Positions 5,557 through 6,712 of a stretch of 6,712 nucleotides of DNA are shown here, piece after piece. Positions within the stretch are counted from its first letter, which is position 1. Each line of letters opens with the position of its first letter. Under the pieces are notes generated by a model. The model did no database searches, had not been told where the DNA came from, and was given only the letters and a program-made list of their open reading frames with translations. The stretch comes from ANME-2 cluster archaeon (GTDB taxonomy: Archaea > Halobacteriota > Methanosarcinia > Methanosarcinales > Methanocomedenaceae): NCBI GenBank assembly GCA_023544605.1, contig JAMJFQ010000080.1:1-6712 (forward strand). The letters are read 5' to 3'. A program made the position numbers and the translations under genes.

Positions 5557-6678
5557 ATGAGACTTCACGAGTATCAGTCCAAGGAGATATTCAGGCAGTA
5601 CGGCATAACCACACCCGGGGGTGTGATATGTACTAATACAGACGAAGCGGTACGGGCTGTGGAGCAATTTGGTAAAGCAGCCGTTAAAGCCCAGGTGCTG
5701 GTGGGGGGCCGGGGCAAGGCCGGGGGCATCATTCTAGCCACACCAGACAGTGCGGCTGAGACTGCATCCCGAATTTTTGGGATGACCATCAAGGATTTGC
5801 CAGTTACAAAGGTACTGGTGGAGGAAAGTGTGGATATTGAACAGGAGTTCTATGTGGCGATCGCACTGGACCGCAAATCAAGGCGGCCCCTGCTGATGGC
5901 CAGTGCCAGTGGCGGAGTGGATATCGAGGAAGTTGCCAGGAGCTCACCTGAGCGTATCATAAAGGAGTCCATCGACCCCGGCCTGGGCAGCCTCCAACCT
6001 CACCAGTTGATGTACATAGCCGAACAGCTGGGTTTGCAGGATGTTCCTGATTTCCCGGTGCTGGCCCGAAACCTCTATACCCTATATGATGAACTGGACT
6101 GTACCCTTGCCGAGATCAACCCTATGATTTTAACCCGGACCGGTCGTCTGGTGGCACTGGATGCGAAGTTGAACATTGATGATAATGCACTATTCCGTCA
6201 GGATGCGATGGAGCAGTTCTACCAACAGAACATGGCCGACCTGGACCCGCTGGAAGTGCAGGCCAGGGAACTGGGCATGAGCTATGTGGCCATGGAGGGC
6301 AGTATTGGATGCATAGTGAACGGTGCCGGACTGGCCCTCGCCACGATGGATATGATAACCAGGGCCGGTGGGGTGCCTGCCAATTTCATGGATGTGCGTG
6401 GTGGTGCCGATGCCAGGCATGTGGGCCGGGCTGTGGAGATCGCCACGTCCAATCCTGCTACAAAAGTACTTCTTATTAACATGTTCGGGGGGCTGACCCT
6501 GTGCGATGAGATCGCCGAGGGTATCAGCGAAAAGTTACACGGACTGGACATACCTGTGGTCATCAGGCTGACCGGTACTAACCAGGAGCAGGGCTGGGAG
6601 ATATTGCAGGGTGCACAGGTAACCGTGGCGCATAGTACAGATGAGGCTGCCAGGATCGCAGTGGAGATGGTATCATGA
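5557..6678 (+). CDS. sucC: Succinate-CoA ligase (ADP-forming) subunit beta
   Basis: This is the ATP-grasp beta subunit of succinyl-CoA synthetase, which with SucD interconverts succinate, CoA and ATP with succinyl-CoA, ADP and phosphate via a phosphohistidine on the alpha subunit. At 373 residues it is full length for an archaeal member. Motifs are MRLHEYQSKEIF at the start, the ATP-binding loop GGRGKAGG (50-57), EEsvDIEQEFYV (89-100), EINP (186-189) and LDAKLNIDD (201-209) with the Mg-binding Asn188 and Asp202, then the CoA-ligase domain from GCIVNGAGLA (251-260). Two positions depart from the usual motifs: NFMDVRGGA at 277-285 (usually GGG) and MFGGLTLCD at 309-317 (usually TRCD). The start ATG follows AAGAGGCGGG, so the SD is GAGG at a long ten-base spacing. 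It overlaps sucD by four bases, implying coupled translation of the two subunits. In methanogens the enzyme typically serves an incomplete citric-acid branch. Confidence 0.95.
   Translation: MRLHEYQSKEIFRQYGITTPGGVICTNTDEAVRAVEQFGKAAVKAQVLVGGRGKAGGIILATPDSAAETASRIFGMTIKDLPVTKVLVEESVDIEQEFYVAIALDRKSRRPLLMASASGGVDIEEVARSSPERIIKESIDPGLGSLQPHQLMYIAEQLGLQDVPDFPVLARNLYTLYDELDCTLAEINPMILTRTGRLVALDAKLNIDDNALFRQDAMEQFYQQNMADLDPLEVQARELGMSYVAMEGSIGCIVNGAGLALATMDMITRAGGVPANFMDVRGGADARHVGRAVEIATSNPATKVLLINMFGGLTLCDEIAEGISEKLHGLDIPVVIRLTGTNQEQGWEILQGAQVTVAHSTDEAARIAVEMVS
6663..6666 (+). promoter_or_regulatory. Shine-Dalgarno for sucD within sucC
   Basis: GGAG lies eight bases before the sucD ATG, inside the last sucC codons. 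It fits reinitiation at the ATGA overlap. Confidence 0.6.
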
Positions 6679-6712
6679 GCATCCTGGTCGATAAGCACAC
6701 CCGGCTGGTGGT
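6675..6712 (+). CDS. sucD: Succinate-CoA ligase subunit alpha, 5' end only
   Basis: The ATG overlaps the sucC TGA as ATGA. The 12 readable complete codons give MSILVDKHTRLV, closely matching the conserved SucD N-terminus (MSILVDK.TR.V) that leads into its CoA-binding Rossmann domain. The gene runs off the window, so the catalytic histidine cannot be checked. Identity is inferred from this N-terminus and from the invariant sucC-sucD order. Confidence 0.88.
   Translation, partial: MSILVDKHTRLV

Noticed and set aside
6190..6698. Minus-strand frames opposite the 3' half of sucC
   Set aside because: These are shadow frames produced by the codon structure of sucC, with no motifs or start signals.

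Overview
The window looks like a piece of a euryarchaeal chromosome, most likely from the methanogen/ANME lineage (Methanosarcinales-like). This is inference, resting on four things. There is a COG2403/cPGS-type P-loop protein and an archaeal-type HAE3 RND transporter. Several starts are preceded by GGAG or GGTGAT ribosome-binding sites matching an archaeal anti-SD. TATA-like boxes lie a few tens of bases upstream of short leaders. A T-rich tract follows the small gene as an archaeal-style terminator. The genus cannot be fixed from the sequence alone.

Layout, left to right. (1) 1-51 holds an imperfect hairpin, and 52-465 (minus) is an IS200/IS605-family TnpA transposase with intact HUH and Tyr residues. 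(2) 568-2834 (minus) is a two-gene unit: a cyclic-2,3-diphosphoglycerate-synthetase-like P-loop protein followed by carbamate kinase. Their stop and start overlap, and the kinase begins with TTG. (3) 2922-5147 (minus) is a large 12-TM RND/MmpL-type (HAE3) exporter. Its N-terminal helix lies upstream of the first ATG, so the gene appears to start at a non-canonical ATT or to carry a one-base indel. (4) 5209-5394 (minus) holds a 43-residue protein with two CxxC knuckles, with its own TATA box and Shine-Dalgarno sequence, and a hairpin plus oligo-T terminator after its stop. (5) A 162-bp AT-rich divergent promoter region precedes sucC (5557-6678, plus), which overlaps the start of sucD (6675 to the window end).

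How the genes relate. SucC and SucD form the two-subunit acyl-CoA ligase that interconverts an acid (normally succinate) plus CoA and ATP with the acyl-CoA. The cPGS-like protein and carbamate kinase are translationally coupled, which suggests a shared role in carbamoyl-phosphate/ATP or phosphoryl metabolism. Literal cDPG synthesis is not proven. The RND gene, the zinc-knuckle gene and sucCD appear to be separate transcription units. No tRNA, rRNA or CRISPR array was seen, and no gap exceeds 300 bases. The most notable items are the unlisted tiny CxxC gene, the odd start of the RND gene, the coupled P-loop/kinase pair, and two active-site-region substitutions in SucC.
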